This document shows, piece after piece, positions 20,496 through 28,938 of a DNA stretch of 42,225 nt. The stretch is taken from positions 27,215 through 69,439 of the forward strand of contig NZ_QJKB01000018.1 of NCBI RefSeq assembly GCF_003201815.1, in the 5' to 3' direction. The position numbers were made by a program, and so were the translations under genes. The DNA is from Undibacterium pigrum (GTDB taxonomy: Bacteria; Pseudomonadota; Gammaproteobacteria; Burkholderiales; Burkholderiaceae_D). Below the pieces are notes generated by a model, which worked only from the letters and a program-made list of their open reading frames with translations, made no database searches and was not told the DNA's origin. How positions within the stretch are numbered: position 1 is the stretch's first letter; every line of letters begins with the position of its first letter.

Positions 20496-20765
20496 CTAGA
20501 ACTCATTTCATAAATAGGGTGAGATGCGTTTGCCTCATAACGTGGGATGGCAAGGCGGGCGAGGCGATCAATAGCGGTGCTATTGATAACGAGTCCAACG
20601 CAGTCCAGCGCGCGTTATGAGGCAAACCCTTCGGGAACTGACGATTTGGGCGCATTGCAGCGTTGCGCCCTTTGCTAAGGCAGGAGCCTTAGCTGCAGGT
20701 CACGCCTTGCACTGCATCCCAAATCGTCTTGTTCGCACTCATCCTATTTATGAAATGAGTTCTAG
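20496..20765. mobile_element. 270-bp MITE-like element with 28-bp terminal inverted repeats and internal hairpins
   Basis: The ends 20496-20523 and 20738-20765 are inverted repeats with one mismatch in 28. Inside are a perfect 15-bp inverted repeat (20528-20542 with 20613-20627), a 9-bp hairpin (20567-20575 with 20579-20587), an 11-bp pair (20640-20650 with 20718-20728) and two more 7-bp hairpins (GGGCGCA 20648-20654 with TGCGCCC 20664-20670; CTAAGGC 20675-20681 with GCCTTAG 20686-20692). No transposase is encoded. The architecture fits a non-autonomous miniature element. No second copy is in the window, and target-site duplication is not clear. Confidence 0.7.
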
Positions 20766-20869
20766 AAACAAACGCTTACAAGCTCATGGCAAGCGTGTTT
20801 TTATCCATGCTAAGATATTTTTACCTCAGAACATGGGGCAATGATATTCACTGCCATCTTTGTATAAAC

Positions 20870-21013
20870 ATGAACTTCCGGAAATCTGTTACCTCATCAG
20901 CTCCCACATCAGCGACCTCAGTTGCAGGCCTCTTACAAAACAAGTCCCTCCACTTCACACTCGCCCTGATTGCCATGCTGGCCTTGTCAGGATGCACGCT
21001 GCCGCGGTGTTGA
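20870..21013 (+). CDS. Possible 47-residue small lipoprotein
   Basis: From the ATG at 20870 the peptide has a Ser/Thr-rich N-terminus, a hydrophobic segment FTLALIAMLA and a convincing lipobox LSGC, then only five residues (TLPRC). This would give a very short entericidin-like lipopeptide, or it may be the start of a truncated lipoprotein gene. It lies about 100 bases right of the MITE-like element. No strong ribosome binding site is visible. Confidence 0.35.
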   Translation: MNFRKSVTSSAPTSATSVAGLLQNKSLHFTLALIAMLALSGCTLPRC

Positions 21014-21024
21014 ACATTGGACGC

Positions 21025-21060
21025 AAAAAAACCAGGGCCATTGATATTGCTGACCCTGGT
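21025..21060 (-). terminator. Rho-independent terminator for the gene at 21092-21931
   Basis: Read on the minus strand, ACCAGGG (21060-21054) pairs with CCCTGGT (21037-21031) and is followed by an unbroken run of T residues. It sits about 30 bases after the stop codon. Confidence 0.85.
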
Positions 21061-21091
21061 CATGAAAAATACAAAATAAAGCTATCGCAGC

Positions 21092-21931
21092 TTACATAAA
21101 AATTGCCTGCCAGCCTGTTGCAGGCATGATGAGCTTTTCTTTATCTTTGGCGACATCCGCAGCGGCAAACTTGGCGCAATGGATTTTGTTTTTCATCGGG
21201 TCCGTAGTATCGTTGTTGGCTGCCAGATGCTGCTCTTCATTGCCCTTGACCAGCACCGTCTGGTTTTGCTCGCGATAACAAATCCCTACACCATTGACGG
21301 ACGGCATGAACAGGCGCAAATACCATGGCACCAGTTCTTTAACGGCCAGGCGGGCAGATTCTATGCTGTCACTGACATCGGCATACTTGAACACATCTTG
21401 GGGCAATTTGGGCAGCAACATGATGTGGCCTTCCATGCTGCCTTTTTTCTGGTTGGTGACAAATTCTGCACCCTCTGCATAGGCAACAGCATCCAGCGGT
21501 ACGGTGACATCACCTGCGGCGGATATCTCCAGTTTTTTGCGGCTGTCCTTGGTGTCGAGATAAATCGCCAGGTTGGGAATGGGGGCGTGAGTCTTGGCTG
21601 CGGTGATGCGGATGATGATTTCAACCTTGTCCTTGCTGGCGGCCCGCACTTTGGATATCAGTTCATAAGCCGTCTTGTACGGCATGATGGCCGGGTCCCT
21701 GATGGCTTTGACTTCTACACTTTGCGGCTCTTCAGTGGCTACCGCACTTGCAATGTTACTGGCCGTATTACTGGCTGCAGATGCGCTTGCAGCAGATGCA
21801 CTGGACTGTGCATGCGCCTGGCCAGATACAAGGCTCAGTGATGCCAGCAGGAAAGCGAGTATCGCCGCATAGCGAACGGGGGCGGCGGCGGGTGCAGTGA
21901 CGGAAGCAGTAAGATTAACAGCAGCGTGCAT
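21092..21931 (-). CDS. Periplasmic protein of unknown function
   Basis: 279 residues. An AAGGATAG ribosome binding site precedes the ATG at 21931. An extended N-region leads to a signal peptide core (AAILAFLLASLSLV) with a likely cleavage site after AHA near residue 41. A Ser-Ala-rich spacer follows, and then a domain of about 200 residues containing MPYKTAYELISKVRAASKDKVEI and VPWYLRLFMPSV. Two Cys residues (CYREQ and HCAKF) near the C-terminus could form a disulfide. I do not recognise the family with confidence; a DUF2987-like relation is possible. The gene is monocistronic and has its own terminator. Confidence 0.7.
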   Translation of the reverse strand: MHAAVNLTASVTAPAAAPVRYAAILAFLLASLSLVSGQAHAQSSASAASASAASNTASNIASAVATEEPQSVEVKAIRDPAIMPYKTAYELISKVRAASKDKVEIIIRITAAKTHAPIPNLAIYLDTKDSRKKLEISAAGDVTVPLDAVAYAEGAEFVTNQKKGSMEGHIMLLPKLPQDVFKYADVSDSIESARLAVKELVPWYLRLFMPSVNGVGICYREQNQTVLVKGNEEQHLAANNDTTDPMKNKIHCAKFAAADVAKDKEKLIMPATGWQAIFM

Positions 21932-22030
21932 AGTGAACTATCCTTGAGTAATCCTGCCACGCCAGCATATATCTTCTGGCTCAGCAACGATAAGAATGCA
22001 AAGTGTCACCATTTTTGCCAGAAGCGGCTA

Positions 22031-22061
22031 TATTTTTGGACAAAGCATTAAATTTTTGGAC
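22031..22061. promoter_or_regulatory. Two direct ATTTTTGGAC repeats upstream of the gene at 21931
   Basis: ATTTTTGGAC occurs at 22032-22041 and again 20 bases further on, at 22052-22061. This two-helical-turn spacing suits a DNA-binding protein contacting one face. The pair lies about 100-130 bases upstream of the minus-strand start at 21931. No known regulator is assigned. Confidence 0.3.
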
Positions 22062-22111
22062 TCAAGGTATTAAAAAACAGTACCAAATCATGCGAAATTG
22101 CCGTCGGGCAT

Positions 22112-22705
22112 TTACTGGACTTCTACTGACTCTACCCTTATGAGCTCGCAAGCACCTGCCCCAGTATCTTCACGGGTCAGGGAAGAACGCCAGCGCCAGC
22201 CATCGGCGGCAGTGGCCTCGACAAGTTGACCACGTATTTTGACAACCTGGCCTACCCGCACCTCTCTCAAGGTTTTTTCCACCGCTGAGCTGGTGGGGAT
22301 CAAATGCATATTGGCGCTATGTGTGGCAATTTCTGAGGCTGGACGGGGTGGTTCTGTATCCCAGCGATAAAAGTAAAAACGGTTGCTCTGCCCAATCGAC
22401 AATTTATCCAGCACGGCAGTATCTGACATGGCACCCCATCCCAGCGCCAGGTCCACCGGGGCAAGTTGTGCTTCGCGGTCAGAAGAATAGGTCTGCTTCG
22501 ACAGCACCCGCGCCTCTACCGTAAAGTCAGCCAGGGCTGTCAGTTTGTAATTGTTTTGCTCGTAGACCGTGCCTTTGCTGAGCATGGTTTGTACTGGATC
22601 ATTAGGAGCAATGCTGCCAGCAGGTACAGGCAAGGGACGGTTGCGCCAGTGCTGTACCGCGAAGATGACGATGATGACAACAATGAGCCAGCGCCAGGAA
22701 AACAT
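22112..22705 (-). CDS. Membrane-anchored protein of unknown function
   Basis: 197 residues from the ATG at 22705, which has GGGATG upstream; a longer frame to 22750 lacks one. A single N-terminal transmembrane helix (WRWLIVVIIVIFAVQHW) is followed by a soluble, probably periplasmic domain. Its wording LAPVDLALGWGAMSD, SANMHLIPTS and WRSSLTREDTGAGACELI gives the impression of a well-conserved family found across proteobacteria, but I cannot name it. The late VKIRGQLVEA could be an OB-like strand. The gene is isolated from its neighbours. Confidence 0.72.
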   Translation of the reverse strand: MFSWRWLIVVIIVIFAVQHWRNRPLPVPAGSIAPNDPVQTMLSKGTVYEQNNYKLTALADFTVEARVLSKQTYSSDREAQLAPVDLALGWGAMSDTAVLDKLSIGQSNRFYFYRWDTEPPRPASEIATHSANMHLIPTSSAVEKTLREVRVGQVVKIRGQLVEATAADGWRWRSSLTREDTGAGACELIRVESVEVQ

Positions 22706-23021
22706 AGTGACATCCCATAAAAAAAAACTGCAGCTTATACAAACCAGCATAATATACGGGAATCAGGCGAATTTTCATGAGATGTAAGTTCTTGTTGATA
22801 ATGCACTGATACCGACACTGACTGAAGTCAAGGCTGTACTCATGTCAGGTGCCAGATCCGACATTGACTGGCGGGGAGATGCAAATAAAATCCTTGAAAA
22901 ACATTAGACAAATTTTCTTCAGGCCAGGTGCATCGGGGGCATGCGCAAACAGGTTTTGGTAGAGTGTAGAGATGATTTCAGGTATTGTCTTGAAATGACA
23001 TTCATGTGACCAAAACTGCCA
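22706..23021. other. 316-bp intergenic region
   Basis: Divergent promoter region between the membrane-anchored protein and the phosphoesterase. No gene, repeat or clear hairpin was seen. Confidence 0.4.
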
Positions 23022-23753
23022 ATGCCAGATATCTTTTTTTGCGGTGACACCCATGGTAATTTCCAGCATGTGATTCATGCCGTGCTGGAAAAGCGCCCTG
23101 CTGCCATCGTTTTTCTGGGCGATTTGCAAGCCAGGCAGCCACTGGAAGTGGAACTGTCAGCCATCATGGACCTGACCGAGATCTGGTTTATCCACGGCAA
23201 CCATGACACCGATACTGATGCCGATTACGATCACCTGTTTGGCTCAGCCCTGGCCCACCGCAACCTGCATGGGCGCGTGGCCGAGGTAGCGGGTTATAAG
23301 ATAGCCGGTCTGGGCGGCGTGTTTCGCGGCCATATCTGGATGCCACCGGGGCCAAAGAATTTTCATACGCACAGGGAATACGCCATCAAGGCCGGTAAAG
23401 AAAACCGCTGGCGTGAAGGCTTGCCGCGCAAGCATTACAGTTCCATCTTCCCTACCGATTACAACTACCTCGCCAGCCAGCGTGCCGACATACTCGTCAC
23501 CCACGAAGCCCCCAGCGCCCATCCGCATGGCTTTGGTGTGATTGATGAACTGGCACGCAGCATGCGTGTTAGCCGCACTTTTCATGGCCACCACCATGAC
23601 CGCATTGACTACAGCAAACACCAGGAAAGACTGGGCTTCAAAGCCCATGGGGTGGGCCTGTGCGGCGTCAGCGATGTCGATGGTAATGTCGTGGTGGCGG
23701 GCAGGCATGATCATGAAGTGCCCTGGGCGGTATTGAACAAGCGTCGTTCCTGA
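23022..23753 (+). CDS. Calcineurin-like metallophosphoesterase
   Basis: 243 residues. All blocks of the family are present in order: CGDTHGN at 7-13 (metal-binding Asp and His), FLGDLQ (Asp), IHGNHD (Asn and His), THEAPS and FHGHHHD (His-x-His). The enzyme should be a cytosolic, two-metal phosphoesterase; the substrate cannot be read from sequence, since family members cleave phosphoproteins, nucleotides or dinucleoside polyphosphates. The chosen start lies directly before the first catalytic strand, as usual in the family. It converges on the EamA transporter gene with a 32-base gap and no terminator. Confidence 0.9.
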   Translation: MPDIFFCGDTHGNFQHVIHAVLEKRPAAIVFLGDLQARQPLEVELSAIMDLTEIWFIHGNHDTDTDADYDHLFGSALAHRNLHGRVAEVAGYKIAGLGGVFRGHIWMPPGPKNFHTHREYAIKAGKENRWREGLPRKHYSSIFPTDYNYLASQRADILVTHEAPSAHPHGFGVIDELARSMRVSRTFHGHHHDRIDYSKHQERLGFKAHGVGLCGVSDVDGNVVVAGRHDHEVPWAVLNKRRS

Positions 23754-23785
23754 ATCTCTCAAAAGCAGCAGATGCACATCTGCAT

Positions 23786-24697
23786 CTATGCAGTCTTTTG
23801 ACTCGCGGGCCGCCATGACCAGTCAAGATTGACACCCAGGCTGGCCAGTACAATCAGTACCAGACCGGCCATTTGCAGCAAGCTGATGCGCTGACCATAG
23901 ACCAGATAATCCATGCCCAGCGCCATCGCCGGATAGATAAAAGTCAGCACGGCAATGGCAGGGGTTGGCATTTTTGGCAAAGCACCATAGATCAATACAT
24001 AAGCCAGTGCGGTAGGTATCAGGCCCAGACCGACTAGCCAGGCCCATTGCTGCACTCTGATGCCATCAGCAGGGATAGTGATCAGGGCGGCCAGCAAAAC
24101 CAGGCCAGCCAGGCAGTGTATCAGTGCAATCAGATGCGCGGGCATATTGCGCATGGCGCGGGTGGTCAGGGTCACACCGGCATAGGCGCAGGCACCTGTC
24201 AGTGTCAGCAGCAAACCCAGCAGATATTGTTCACTCATTTGCATACCTCCTGTTTTCAAACCACAAGCCAATACCAGTCCGATAAAACCCAGACATATCC
24301 AGGCCAGTTTGTTGGCAGCGATTTTTTCACGGAACAGCACTGCCCCCAACAACAAGACAATAAACGGCTGCACATGAAAAACTATGGTGGTAACCGAAAT
24401 ACCTATGCGCTGTATCGCAGCAAAAAAAGTGACCCAGTTCACCACCATGAGCACGCCACCAAATACGGCCAGCCCCAAATTCTTGCATGAGAAATTAGCA
24501 GCGACAAACATGCCTTTCCAGGCGCAATACAGCGCCAGCGCGATGGCGGCAAACAGGCAGCGGAAGAAAACGGTGGTAATTGCATCCAGGCCAGCTTCAT
24601 GAATAAAGATACCCAGGGTTGCCAGCATCAGCATGGCGGCAATGTAAGCCAGTGTGGCCTTGCGGTTGTATGGAATGGCGGCTGATGGCGCAGACAT
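23786..24697 (-). CDS. EamA-family (DMT) transporter
   Basis: 303 residues with ten predicted transmembrane helices in two five-helix EamA repeats. The cytosolic C-terminus ends in a short basic tail. FFRCLFAAIALALYC and LIYGALPKMPTPAIAVLTFIYPAMALGMDYLVYGQ are typical of the drug/metabolite transporter superfamily, whose members usually export amino acids or other small metabolites. It is transcribed divergently from the LysR gene at 24794 with 96 bases between starts, a layout that normally means LysR control of the exporter. The substrate is unknown. Confidence 0.9.
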   Translation of the reverse strand: MSAPSAAIPYNRKATLAYIAAMLMLATLGIFIHEAGLDAITTVFFRCLFAAIALALYCAWKGMFVAANFSCKNLGLAVFGGVLMVVNWVTFFAAIQRIGISVTTIVFHVQPFIVLLLGAVLFREKIAANKLAWICLGFIGLVLACGLKTGGMQMSEQYLLGLLLTLTGACAYAGVTLTTRAMRNMPAHLIALIHCLAGLVLLAALITIPADGIRVQQWAWLVGLGLIPTALAYVLIYGALPKMPTPAIAVLTFIYPAMALGMDYLVYGQRISLLQMAGLVLIVLASLGVNLDWSWRPASQKTA

Positions 24698-24793
24698 ATT
24701 TTGCTCTCAGGTTGATTATTGCGCTATCATGAATTTTGTCCATGCATCAGACAAGCTGATTAAATTGAAGTCATACATTCGAAAAACTGAATC

Positions 24794-25663
24794 ATGAATT
24801 TATCTGAACTCAACCTCAGCCAGTTGCGCACCTTTGTGCTGGCCGCCGAACGCCTGAGCTTTGTCAGCGCGGCTGAAGCCGTGCACAGGTCACAGGCAGC
24901 GGTCAGCATGCAGATCAGCAAACTTGAATCCAGCCTGGGCCAGCCCCTGTTTGAACGGCATACCCGGCGCATCGCCCTGACGCTGGCTGGCGAAACTTTA
25001 TTGCCATATGCACGCCAGCTATTGCAGACAGAACAGGCAGCGCTGAATGCCTTGCGCACGCAACAAGTGGTGGGCAAGGTGGTGCTGGGTTCACCCGATG
25101 ATTATGTATCCTCGTTACTGCCCGCCGTGCTGGAGCGGTTTTCAAAAAGATTTACTGGTGTAGAAATAGAACTGGTATGCCTGCAAAGCCTGTTGCTCAG
25201 ACCGCTGCTAAAGAAAGGTGCCATCGACCTAGCCTTTGTCACCCGTGATGAAGGTCTCGACGGCGCCTTCATACGCCGCGAACCCATGGTCTGGGTAGGG
25301 TCAGAAAAACACGCCGTATGGAAGAAAAGCCCGCTGCCAGTCGCCCTGTACGACAAGGGCTGCGTCGCCCGCGCCCATACCCTCGCCGCACTGGAAAAAA
25401 GCGGCCTGCCCTATTACTCCACCTACAGCAGCCCCAGCCTGCTGGGCATACTGGCGATGGTCGAAGCAGGCCTGGCAATCGCCGCACTGGCAGAATGCAG
25501 CGCCCCTGCACATCTGGTGCGACTGGGGAAAGCGGAAGGCCTGAAACCGATAGCGCCGCTGGATATTGTGCTCATCAAGGGGCGGAAAAATAATTCGCCT
25601 GCGGCGGAGTGTCTGGCGAATGAGATTATGCAGGGCTTGAGTGAACGGCGTGGGGGTAACTAA
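24794..25663 (+). CDS. LysR-family regulator, probably of the EamA exporter
   Basis: 289 residues. The N-terminal winged helix-turn-helix (about 5-62) has LRTFVLAAERLSFVSAAEAVHRSQAAVSMQISKLE in standard spacing. The C-terminal co-inducer domain (about 90-285) includes PDDYVSSLLPAVLERF and a hydrophobic VEAGLAIAAL segment. The gene is divergent from the EamA gene at 23786-24697, so it most likely activates or represses that promoter in response to the exported metabolite. Its GC content matches its surroundings up to the stop codon, after which AT-rich DNA begins. Confidence 0.92.
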   Translation: MNLSELNLSQLRTFVLAAERLSFVSAAEAVHRSQAAVSMQISKLESSLGQPLFERHTRRIALTLAGETLLPYARQLLQTEQAALNALRTQQVVGKVVLGSPDDYVSSLLPAVLERFSKRFTGVEIELVCLQSLLLRPLLKKGAIDLAFVTRDEGLDGAFIRREPMVWVGSEKHAVWKKSPLPVALYDKGCVARAHTLAALEKSGLPYYSTYSSPSLLGILAMVEAGLAIAALAECSAPAHLVRLGKAEGLKPIAPLDIVLIKGRKNNSPAAECLANEIMQGLSERRGGN

Positions 25664-25910
25664 CCAAAAACCTGCATCTTCAGAGCAAAAATAGTTGCCA
25701 CTGACAAAAGTGTCACTGCGCTTTTGACCGAATTATTGTGAATAAGAACGAATTGGCAACAATATTGCTAAAAACTGCAAAATATTGTTGTGGAATTATG
25801 TGGTTCTATTTTGACATTAAAAATTCATGTTAAATTGAAATGATTAAAATGACAGCAATTATTATGATTTAAGCTTTCAGAATATCTATAGCAATTGGAA
25901 GGAAGACGTG
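25664..25910. other. AT-rich left flank of the OLD-protease insert
   Basis: The composition drops sharply to AT-rich immediately after the LysR stop codon. No direct repeat, tRNA fragment or integrase was recognised. A TTGACA at 25811-25816 could be a -35 element, but no well-spaced -10 accompanies it. GGAAGGAAG before the start at 25911 is a strong ribosome binding site. Confidence 0.45.
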
Positions 25911-27935
25911 ATGAGACTGGCACAAGTAAGAGTCGAGAACTTTCGCAGCATTATTGATTCTGGCGAAATAGACATAGAATCTTTAAAGACAATTTTGGTT
26001 GGTCCTAACGAAGCCGGAAAAACGGTTTTATTGCGAGCTATTCAACTTCTTCAGAAACCAAATGATGTGCCTGATTTTGATCTTTTGAGAGACTTCCCTC
26101 GAGCAAAATACAATGACATTACGACTGGCGTAATAAAACCAGAAAATGTAAATTTTGTGACTGGTCAATTTACGTTGGACGAAGCCGATAAGGCTCTTAT
26201 ACCGCCAGAATTTCATATTTGCAAATATCAGTTATGGCGCAAATATGGTGGTCCCCATAAACATTACCATAAACTAATAGATGCTCCTGAGAGAATTGTT
26301 TATTCAAAATTGCGAGGAGATTTATTAAGACTCTCTGCGCATATGGATAAGCAGTTTACTGTAGAAGACAGCGAGAATCCTTCGAAAAAACCATCAGAAG
26401 CACTGAAAATAATTACGGAAAAATTAACCGATTCGACTGATATTTCTGGACCTATTGCGGGTTTCTTAAAGGAATGGCTGGAGAATCACTATCATTTTCT
26501 TCAAGAGGGTAATAAAAGTGAAGAGCAAAGATTCGAGGATCTAATAAATAAAATTCAATTCAATGCAAAACGAGATAGTGTCTTAGATATTCTGGGGAAA
26601 AGGGTTCCGGTATTCATCCTATTTAGTAATTACTTCAAGGTTAAACCATCAATTCATCTCGCACACTTAGCTTTAAGAATTGAGCAAAAAATCCTAGATG
26701 ATGAAGCGTATGACTATGGAAATTTATGTCTGTTGAAATTGCTGGGATTTACTGCAAAAGAATTATCAGAACTAGGAAACACGAAATCTCCAGATTTACA
26801 CGATTCCGATGCACTTAAAGTGTATAGAGATCGACTCGATACTAGGAGCTATAAGCTGAATGCTGCGAGTCTCAAACTTACTAGCGAGATTCGTTCTGTT
26901 TGGCATCCCAATTCTGAAAGAGCCGAAGCAGATAAATTACAAGTTCGCTGTGACGGACAGTATTTAAAAGTTGTCGTGGAAGACGATCTTGGCGTTGAGG
27001 TTGAACTTGACCAACGCTCTGAAGGTTTTCAATGGTTGGTTTCTTTTTTTGTTGTTTTCTTCGCTGAAGCAAAGGACAAGCATTCTAACTCAATCTTATT
27101 ACTGGACGAACCTGGCACAAGTTTGCATGGTTTAAAACAAAGAGATTTCCGACAAACAATTACAAGACTTGCAGCAACAAACCAGACCATATTTACGACT
27201 CACTCGCCATTTCTTGTAGGGCCTGACGAATTAGATATCGTTCGTGTTGTTGAAATGAAGAATCGCACGGAAGGAACCAAAGTTCATACAACTATTTCTT
27301 CAAGTGACCCCGCTGGCTTGTTACCGCTTCAAGAAGCATTAGGTTATGACTTAGCTAGTAGCTTGTTTGCCCAAGAAAGAAATTTGATCTTAGAAGGAAT
27401 TACAGATTATTGGTATATTGAGTCGACCGCACAATTGCTTCGATCCTCAAACACTGCTGATTTGAATGAAAAGATTGCCTTAGTTTTTGCAAATTCGGCA
27501 GGAAAAGTAGTTTATTACGCAACCATATTGCATGCCCATAAACTAAAGGTTGCAGCACTGTTAGATTCTGACGCAGCAGGTGACCAAGCCGCTCAACAAG
27601 AAAATCTTGTCCATACATTAGGTAATAAAAATATTTTACGAACCAAAGATTTTTGTGCCGATGTCTTAAAACCTGAGATTGAAGATTTACTAAGGCCCAC
27701 CTTGATAAATATTGTAAATGGCACTTTTGGGAAAGATGTTTCAACAATTGCGAATCAAAATCCATCACGGCCAATTATAGATATTTTCACTAAAGAAGTT
27801 TCTGGTTTCTCAAAGTATAAATTAGCAAAGGCATATATTCGTTGGACAAAGGACCATGAAGCAAATGATCTATCTGAAAAAGAAAGACAACAATTTTCAA
27901 GTTTGATCGACCGTATCAATAAATCACTTAAATAA
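25911..27935 (+). CDS. OLD-family ATP-dependent nuclease (ABC-type ATPase plus TOPRIM)
   Basis: 674 residues from the ATG at 25911 (a GTG is just before it). The N-terminal half is an SMC/ABC-like ATPase: VENFRSI, Walker A GPNEAGKT near 31-38, and Walker B ILLLDEPGTSLHG with the catalytic Asp-Glu near 400, followed by the FTTHSPFL switch region. The C-terminal half is a TOPRIM nuclease, with Glu in LILEGITD near 495 and the Asp pair in LLDSDAAGD near 552. OLD nucleases are central to several phage-defence systems, including Gabija GajA, but no UvrD-like helicase gene follows. A trypsin-like protease gene starts 71 bases downstream on the same strand. Both genes are AT-rich, which points to horizontal acquisition. 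Confidence 0.9.
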   Translation: MRLAQVRVENFRSIIDSGEIDIESLKTILVGPNEAGKTVLLRAIQLLQKPNDVPDFDLLRDFPRAKYNDITTGVIKPENVNFVTGQFTLDEADKALIPPEFHICKYQLWRKYGGPHKHYHKLIDAPERIVYSKLRGDLLRLSAHMDKQFTVEDSENPSKKPSEALKIITEKLTDSTDISGPIAGFLKEWLENHYHFLQEGNKSEEQRFEDLINKIQFNAKRDSVLDILGKRVPVFILFSNYFKVKPSIHLAHLALRIEQKILDDEAYDYGNLCLLKLLGFTAKELSELGNTKSPDLHDSDALKVYRDRLDTRSYKLNAASLKLTSEIRSVWHPNSERAEADKLQVRCDGQYLKVVVEDDLGVEVELDQRSEGFQWLVSFFVVFFAEAKDKHSNSILLLDEPGTSLHGLKQRDFRQTITRLAATNQTIFTTHSPFLVGPDELDIVRVVEMKNRTEGTKVHTTISSSDPAGLLPLQEALGYDLASSLFAQERNLILEGITDYWYIESTAQLLRSSNTADLNEKIALVFANSAGKVVYYATILHAHKLKVAALLDSDAAGDQAAQQENLVHTLGNKNILRTKDFCADVLKPEIEDLLRPTLINIVNGTFGKDVSTIANQNPSRPIIDIFTKEVSGFSKYKLAKAYIRWTKDHEANDLSEKERQQFSSLIDRINKSLK

Positions 27936-28006
27936 TGTTTTTTAAGATAAGAAATTCTCGTGATAATTTCTAGCTTGATTGAATCTCAAATCTTTTCAGC
28001 ACTCAC

Positions 28007-28732
28007 ATGAACATCACAGAAAAAGAAGGTAGTGATTGGCTCAAGTGGATACTCATCACGAGTATCCCACTTGTGCAATTTGATGCTCACGGAACTATAG
28101 TAAATCTTGGTAGTGGAACCATGATAGATCATCATGGAAATCGATTTATTCTAAGTGTTGAACACGTGGTAAATAGTGAATCGACGGGTTGGGCCGCCGT
28201 AATACAGCAAGATGGATATGGCCAACTTGAGTACTACCGTCCGCAAGCTTTTACGTTCCCTGGCGAGATTCGAAAGACCTCAGGTGAAATTCGTCTGCTT
28301 GATTTATGTGCAGCCCAAGTTTCACCCGATTTGCAAACTTGGTACGAATATCGCACACCTCGCGGTCTTTTTGATAAAAAACCCCATCAGATATTTAATA
28401 CGACTTGCATTGGTATTCCCGACGTTGAGCAAATTTATGGCTTCTCAGGAAGGATAAGATCTGAAAAGCATGGAAATGATGTATTCGTATCCGATATGGT
28501 CACCCACTCTGGACTCATATATTCGCATTCAGAGGATGAAGTTCACTATTTCCGATTACCCGAATCGCATCCTGGTCATGATGAATTTCAAGGATGTAGC
28601 GGCTCGCCGATAGTTGACTTCAATCGTAAAATAGTTGCGCTCGTGATTGGAGGTGATATCTCAAGTGGCATGATCAAAGGAATAGCTATTCAGCGCATTT
28701 TGCCAAATTTAAAATTCCTTGTGTCACGGTAA
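28007..28732 (+). CDS. Trypsin-like serine protease paired with the OLD nuclease
   Basis: 241 residues. The chymotrypsin-fold triad is visible: His53 in LSVEHVV, a likely Asp99 in LLDLCAA, and the nucleophile Ser198 in GCSGSPI, with GSGTMID as the usual strand before His. There is no signal peptide, so the protease should act in the cytoplasm, unlike secreted HtrA proteins, and no PDZ domain is attached. It follows the OLD gene by 71 bases on the same strand with the same AT-rich composition, so the two probably form one operon. By analogy with protease-armed defence systems it may be activated when the nuclease senses phage. That role is inference. Confidence 0.85.
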   Translation: MNITEKEGSDWLKWILITSIPLVQFDAHGTIVNLGSGTMIDHHGNRFILSVEHVVNSESTGWAAVIQQDGYGQLEYYRPQAFTFPGEIRKTSGEIRLLDLCAAQVSPDLQTWYEYRTPRGLFDKKPHQIFNTTCIGIPDVEQIYGFSGRIRSEKHGNDVFVSDMVTHSGLIYSHSEDEVHYFRLPESHPGHDEFQGCSGSPIVDFNRKIVALVIGGDISSGMIKGIAIQRILPNLKFLVSR

Positions 28733-28938
28733 GAAGAATTAATAACAATCAAATCTATTACAATCAAATGCACATCATCAAATGAGCATTTGTATTGTCT
28801 CCAGGCAGCTTTAGAGACTAAATATTGCAGTACAGGTATTTTGAAGGCACCATATTTTTTTAACTTCGGTCACCTTCAAAGCACTTTAGTTCAAGCTACG
28901 GTTAAATTACTCAAAGCTTGTAGTGGTTTATTTAAATC
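28733..28938. other. AT-rich right flank of the OLD-protease insert
   Basis: This stretch is AT-rich up to the end of the convergent MBL-fold gene, where composition returns to that of the chromosome. No gene or integration marker was recognised. Confidence 0.4.

Noticed and set aside
21179..21841. 220-codon plus-strand open frame
   Set aside because: It lies fully antisense to the periplasmic protein gene at 21092-21931, which has a ribosome binding site, signal peptide and terminator.
25811..25850. Promoter of the OLD-protease pair
   Set aside because: TTGACA is present, but no -10 hexamer lies at a normal spacing, so a promoter call is not justified.
25911..28732. Gabija system
   Set aside because: The OLD nuclease would fit GajA, but no UvrD-type helicase (GajB) follows; the neighbour is a serine protease.
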